64,000 nucleotides of DNA, taken from contig NZ_CAKUOF010000016.1 of NCBI RefSeq assembly GCF_934668725.1, positions 1 to 64,000 on the forward strand, given 5' to 3'. Both the position numbers and the translations under genes were made by a program. Below the pieces are notes generated by a model. It saw nothing but the letters and a program-made list of their open reading frames with translations, was not told where the DNA came from and ran no database searches. Of this stretch, positions 60,409-64,000 are shown piece after piece; within the stretch, counting starts at the first letter, position 1; the number at the start of each line of letters is the position of its first letter. This DNA is from an uncultured Dysgonomonas sp. (GTDB taxonomy: Bacteria; Bacteroidota; Bacteroidia; Bacteroidales; Dysgonomonadaceae).

Positions 60409-62145
60409 TTACTCATTTATTAGGCTGAATAATTCCTCTGCTGCTAAACGTGGACCTTCTTTAGTTTGACCGTCAATGGCAAGAGATGTATGTATCTCAC
60501 CGATCTTAACCTTGTTCTCATTCATCTTAGTGAAATATTGGCGAACCAATTTCTCTGCAACTTCTCTTTCCTGAACAGGTCCGAACGGATTCGCAAAATA
60601 CGATTTTACTAAACCAACCTCAGTTGTAGTTCCTTTTGCTTTTCTAGCTCCGTCTTCAAAAACTTCGATGGCTTTATCCAGATTATCAAAGAATTTGATT
60701 TTCTGATCGGTTTCAGTATAATTATTGGCATATAGCATATAATCTACTTTGTACCCTTTAGAAATAACTTCGTAAGTCGAAACCGGAATGGTTACACGGG
60801 CATTTACTTTATCAGGATTAGTATATATCCCACGGTCTAATTGTTGATAAGCGTATGAGGGATCAAGGTCATCCACACGGACAAATGCTCCGATCTCTGT
60901 ACCGTATCCTTTTACCGAACCATCGGCTTCTATATTCAAATAACCCATGTCGTCAAAAATGATACGCATGTGTCTGATATATTTTTCATTCAAGTTACGG
61001 AATGCCTCTAAGCTTTCGGATTTCCCCGCACCACTATCACCCATGATGATAATATTTGCTTCTTTTCCATTTTTTAATGCAATGTTTACCATAGCACCAT
61101 GTATTGGCAAACGACCATTCTCCATTTGTTTCACGTTGTGAAGTGTCAGGAGCATTTTTTTCATATAACCGAAATAGTCGATATCATCACAATAGTTTGC
61201 ATATCCGATAAGAATGTCGTTTTGCTTGTCCTTATAATAGAACGTGCGTTTTTCTTCATACCCATCAGCATACCCGAATACATATATCATATCAGGTTTC
61301 TTGCCTATATAGCTGCTTGGTGTTGCTAATTCGAATAGATTAGACAAGCCTAAGCCGTGATCGATAAAATCTTTATGGAAATAAACAAATGTAAGCATAT
61401 TTCCAACCCAAGCAGGAAATACAAACCATTCGTCATCATTCAGAGATATATTTGCAATAGGATTCGAAGAGTGCTCCTGGAAAATTCCGTCACGTGTATT
61501 TCTCTTAGTATAAGTTATTAATGGAGGTTGAAATATCACGGTGCTAATAAATGGTACGGCAGATAATCCTTTATATTCAATAGGGCAATTCCATGAAACT
61601 TCATCATTGAGAATAAGACCTGCATTGGCACCGGCTATGAGCTGGCGGTATACTCTGTGCTGAAAACCCATAACAGTTTCTTCAATACGACGATAAGTCG
61701 CAAGAATAAGGTCGTTGAATTGTGAGTTTGCCTGAGTAAATCTAACATCTTGTAGGCCTTCTCCGAGGCTTGAATTGCGTACAACAGAGATTCGGTCTAA
61801 GCGTCTCCAATATGAATATAATAGTTCGATAAGCTCTATGAATAGATCTTTATCAGCAAAGCAAACCGAATACCTGTTGTCTACCTTTACTATTTCGTTC
61901 TCGTCACAAACGGTTAGGAATTTAAACACCTGAACGAGTGATTGCGCAAATTCGTCATCTTTGTTATTGAAGAATTTAATATAATAGTCATATATGATGA
62001 CATTATCCTTCTTCAATACTTGAATAAATGAGTCGATTACTTTTTTAAAACCATAACTATTCAAAAGTTTCTGACGGTTGTCACAATATTTCAGAGAGAA
62101 ATTGATCATCGCTTTTCCTCGACTGATTGTAAATTCGTTTAGCAT
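60409..62145 (-). CDS. PEPCK-like P-loop protein of unknown function
   Basis: A 578-residue protein. The C-terminal half (about 345-578) has a P-loop GDSGAGKSES (369-378), then RIIFDDMGYL with an acidic pair and GTEIGAFVRVDDLD, an arrangement like the nucleotide and metal sites of ATP-dependent PEP carboxykinase and HPr kinase. The N-terminal 340 residues show no known domain. It is much unlike true PckA in the rest and may be a kinase. Lies 104 bases upstream of ppc on the same strand, with its own -7 box. Confidence 0.7.
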   Translation of the reverse strand: MLNEFTISRGKAMINFSLKYCDNRQKLLNSYGFKKVIDSFIQVLKKDNVIIYDYYIKFFNNKDDEFAQSLVQVFKFLTVCDENEIVKVDNRYSVCFADKDLFIELIELLYSYWRRLDRISVVRNSSLGEGLQDVRFTQANSQFNDLILATYRRIEETVMGFQHRVYRQLIAGANAGLILNDEVSWNCPIEYKGLSAVPFISTVIFQPPLITYTKRNTRDGIFQEHSSNPIANISLNDDEWFVFPAWVGNMLTFVYFHKDFIDHGLGLSNLFELATPSSYIGKKPDMIYVFGYADGYEEKRTFYYKDKQNDILIGYANYCDDIDYFGYMKKMLLTLHNVKQMENGRLPIHGAMVNIALKNGKEANIIIMGDSGAGKSESLEAFRNLNEKYIRHMRIIFDDMGYLNIEADGSVKGYGTEIGAFVRVDDLDPSYAYQQLDRGIYTNPDKVNARVTIPVSTYEVISKGYKVDYMLYANNYTETDQKIKFFDNLDKAIEVFEDGARKAKGTTTEVGLVKSYFANPFGPVQEREVAEKLVRQYFTKMNENKVKIGEIHTSLAIDGQTKEGPRLAAEELFSLINE

Positions 62146-62233
62146 TGTTTATTCGGTTTTGTTTATAATATTAGTTATTAGAATTCTTTTTGATAATCCA
62201 GAGAGTATATTTGTTAGATACAAAATCTATTTT

Positions 62234-62241
62234 CAAATTTA
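62234..62241 (-). promoter_or_regulatory. -7 promoter box of the PEPCK-like gene
   Basis: TAAATTTG on the minus strand, about 90 bases upstream of the start codon. Confidence 0.4.
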
Positions 62242-62304
62242 ATCATTTTAGTTGTATTATAAGAATTGATAAATGACTAATTTTTGTTTTCAGGCTTAGC
62301 TTTC

Positions 62305-62508
62305 CTATTTACTTGTTTCGTTAGATGGTATAAGCGATAATTCGCCATTTATTTTTTTCAAACAATCAAAGCAGAGGCAACTTCCATATGTATCCCTTAT
62401 ATATTCTCGTGTACCTTTTGTCAGGTTTAATTTTGCGCAATTACATAGTTCTATCTGATCTACTCGACATTCGAATATCGAAAAGCAACCAGGACATTTT
62501 TTATCCAT
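62305..62508 (-). CDS. Cysteine-rich CWC family protein
   Basis: A 67-residue protein with eight Cys, mostly in pairs: KKCPGCFSIFEC at the start, LCNCAKLNL in the middle (the position of the CWC motif, here CNC) and GSCLCFDCLKK near the end. It probably binds zinc or iron; the function of the family is unknown. It is the first gene after a cobalamin riboswitch. Confidence 0.85.
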   Translation of the reverse strand: MDKKCPGCFSIFECRVDQIELCNCAKLNLTKGTREYIRDTYGSCLCFDCLKKINGELSLIPSNETSK

Positions 62509-62590
62509 TCTTTTTATGTTTAAATACCAAATAGTTTATTTGGATAATGTGTTGCAATAACTTTATTTCCCGAAAGTATTTGCTTGTATT

Positions 62591-62771
62591 ATTTTGGCAG
62601 GTCTTCTGACTTACTTCCTTTCCAAACTTCCTTCCCGTTTTTATAAAACAGTGGTTTGAGTATTGTTTAGAAACTTTCAATGAAGCTTACAGCAGCGGGT
62701 CTGTTCCGGATTTTCACCTGATTCCCTTTTCATTATTCCATCAAGCATTGTGATAGAATAACACCAAAAAC
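62591..62771 (-). ncRNA. Cobalamin riboswitch
   Basis: Read on the minus strand, conserved parts appear in order: the 5' P1 arm GTTTTTGG (62764-62771), GGGAATCAGGTGAAAA (62711-62726), CCCGCTGCTGTAA (62687-62699), CCACTG (62649-62654), CGGGAAGG near 62634, the B12-box region GTAAGTCAGAAGACCTGCC (62596-62614) and the 3' P1 arm CCAAAAT (62591-62597). These match the B12-sensing RNA. The next gene downstream is the CWC protein, 82 bases away. Confidence 0.92.
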
Positions 62772-63084
62772 AGATGTAAAGATAGTAAAATGTATGATTA
62801 ATGGTGGTTGAAGAAACAAAAAAATCTTCCCTGAATGAAGGAAAGATTTTTTGTTCCAAGAATGTGCCTATAGGAGAAGGAGAGTCCTATAAAAATTGAG
62901 ATATTATGGAATGTGTTTTCCGGGCACTGTTTTAGATTTCGAGTTAGTAATTGATTGTTTGTTATATATGTTTGATATATTCTATTTTAATGCAAATTAA
63001 GCTATAAAGCATCAAGCAGGCTATAACCAAAAACTCTTTTTTTTCTCAGATTTAATTCTTTCGGCATATTTAACTATATAGGGC
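62772..63084. other. Non-coding region between riboswitch and receptor gene
   Basis: A near-consensus -7 box (TATCTTTA, minus strand, 62777-62784) sits just before the riboswitch and probably drives it. A hairpin with arms at 62819-62828 and 62843-62852 (AAAAAATCTT and complement) lies further on. The rest, 62853-63084, shows no gene or clear structure. Confidence 0.5.
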
Positions 63085-63123
63085 AAAACAGCCCTTTTCT
63101 GATATTCAAAAAAGGGCTGTTTT
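63085..63123 (-). terminator. Terminator of the TonB-dependent receptor gene
   Basis: AAAACAGCCCTTTT (63085-63098) and its exact complement (63110-63123) past the receptor stop codon. Confidence 0.85.
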
Positions 63124-63140
63124 ATATAAAAATCTTTTGT

Positions 63141-64000
63141 TTAGAATTTTAGGCTTATTCCTCCAAGGGCATTAATACCTTGATTAGTGTAGCCATAATA
63201 TCTTTCATACTTCTGGCTCATAACATTGTTTACTTTTACATAGAATGATAGCCAGTCTAAAATATTGTAGCTTCCTCTGATATTTAGTTCGTTGATATTA
63301 TCCATAGTGGTTGAAGTATTATTTACATATGTTTTACGTCCACCTTCGAATATATAGTTAACAGAGAAAGTGAGATTCTCTATAAATGAAAAATCAGCAT
63401 TAAAATCAAGAGTGAAACTAGGTAACCCCCATGCTTCTTTTTTATCAGGAGCTGTATCCGTTAAAGTATACTTGCTGACATTGTAAAAGTGGGTCTGTGC
63501 TTTTAGCGAAAGATCGGTATATGGGATCAATTTTGTTTTTAATGCCCCGCCAAAATGTCCGGCACCTAAGTTTGCATACATCATTTCAGAAACATTACCC
63601 CATGATGGAGATTCGTTTGGAACAAATAGGTGTTCGTCTTTCGTATATTTATAACCGCCGAAGATATCAAACTCAAAACCGTTTATAACTCCTGATCTTA
63701 CACCTATTTTTGCATCGTATAATGTTTGAGAAATAAATACACGTGATGCGGGGTTGATATATCGATTCACACGGTTCATTGCTACAACATTATTGTCGTT
63801 TATGCCTCCATCTACATTGAAATATAGTAAACTTTTTTCATCGAAGTTCCAAGATGTCTTAATAGAAGGGGCAACAACAAATTTATTTTCAATGTCAGAT
63901 GCCCAATTTATGTTAGCCCCTAATGACAATTGAAAATTCCCTCCGTCTATACTATAATATGGCTTAGCTTTAAAAATAGTCAGATTATGAAATGGATCCT
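63141..64000 (-). CDS. TonB-dependent receptor, C-terminal part (cut by window edge)
   Basis: At least 286 residues of an outer-membrane beta-barrel; the frame stays open to the window end, so the true start lies outside. Strands alternate (FDIFGGYKYTKDE, LSLKAQTHFYNVSKY, LTFSVNYIFEG) and the last strand ends GGISLKF with the terminal Phe used for barrel insertion. WLSFYVKVNNVMSQKYERYY is typical of TonB-dependent receptors. Ligand unknown; a B12 link through the neighbouring riboswitch is possible but the riboswitch is downstream of it. Confidence 0.85.
   Translation of the reverse strand, partial: DPFHNLTIFKAKPYYSIDGGNFQLSLGANINWASDIENKFVVAPSIKTSWNFDEKSLLYFNVDGGINDNNVVAMNRVNRYINPASRVFISQTLYDAKIGVRSGVINGFEFDIFGGYKYTKDEHLFVPNESPSWGNVSEMMYANLGAGHFGGALKTKLIPYTDLSLKAQTHFYNVSKYTLTDTAPDKKEAWGLPSFTLDFNADFSFIENLTFSVNYIFEGGRKTYVNNTSTTMDNINELNIRGSYNILDWLSFYVKVNNVMSQKYERYYGYTNQGINALGGISLKF

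Noticed and set aside
62677..62859. Sixty-codon minus-strand reading frame
   Set aside because: It overlaps the conserved core of the cobalamin riboswitch and its translation shows no family features.
62591..64000. Riboswitch control of the TonB-dependent receptor gene
   Set aside because: The riboswitch is downstream of the receptor gene on the same strand and a strong terminator lies between, so it cannot control it in cis.

Overview
The window looks like a chromosomal segment of a Bacteroidales bacterium, most likely Dysgonomonas or a close relative; that genus call is an inference, made without a database search. What points there: AT-rich DNA; promoters of the Bacteroidetes type (TTTG, about 19 bases, TAnnTTTG); mostly no Shine-Dalgarno sequences; a PorX-type regulator of type IX secretion; families typical of the group (DUF4468, DUF4834, DUF3256, DUF5715); and a ribosomal operon with no tuf or adk inside it.

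Layout. 1-471 is a regulatory region with a palindrome and repeated TGTCAC motifs, followed by a secreted GH2 glycosidase (472-3375) and a small membrane protein (3509-3976). tsaE and porX lie on the minus strand (4029-6018). From 6223 to 24610 runs one long ribosomal locus on the plus strand (str, S10, spc and alpha operons: rpsL, rpsG, fusA, rpsJ to rpmD, rplO, secY, map, infA, rpmJ, rpsM, rpsK, rpsD, rpoA, rplQ), closed by a strong terminator. 24847-35315 is mostly minus-strand housekeeping: asnS, an RluB-type pseudouridine synthase with a repetitive N-terminal tail, purB, a DUF4468 protein, an acyltransferase, ddl, an RluD-type synthase, a PASTA protein and an Lrp/AsnC regulator, with rnhB on the plus strand. 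35694-38223 is a two-gene unit of a coiled-coil lipoprotein and a beta-barrel protein. 38301-47573 holds two FKBP isomerases, a sirtuin (plus strand), the phosphatidylethanolamine genes psd-pssA, prs, a patatin, cvpA, rpmH and a SulP transporter. 47860-55001 holds a DUF5715 lipoprotein, truA, nhaA, an EamA transporter, a DUF3256 protein, a GNAT protein, trmB and mrp.

The most unusual part is 55060-57557. A 39-codon gene missed by ordinary gene calling encodes a peptide with a double-glycine leader. It is transcribed divergently from a histidine kinase and response regulator pair, which resembles a peptide-signalling layout. Next come ppc (PEP carboxylase) and an uncharacterised PEPCK-like P-loop protein (60409-62145). 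The window ends with a cobalamin riboswitch placed just upstream of a tiny cysteine-rich CWC protein, and the C-terminal part of a TonB-dependent receptor that runs off the edge.

I saw no rRNA, tRNA, CRISPR array, insertion sequence or prophage. Bacteroidetes -7 boxes were found by eye upstream of many genes, and several settle start codons. In particular, TTG codons inside TAnnTTTG boxes make false upstream starts for some genes.
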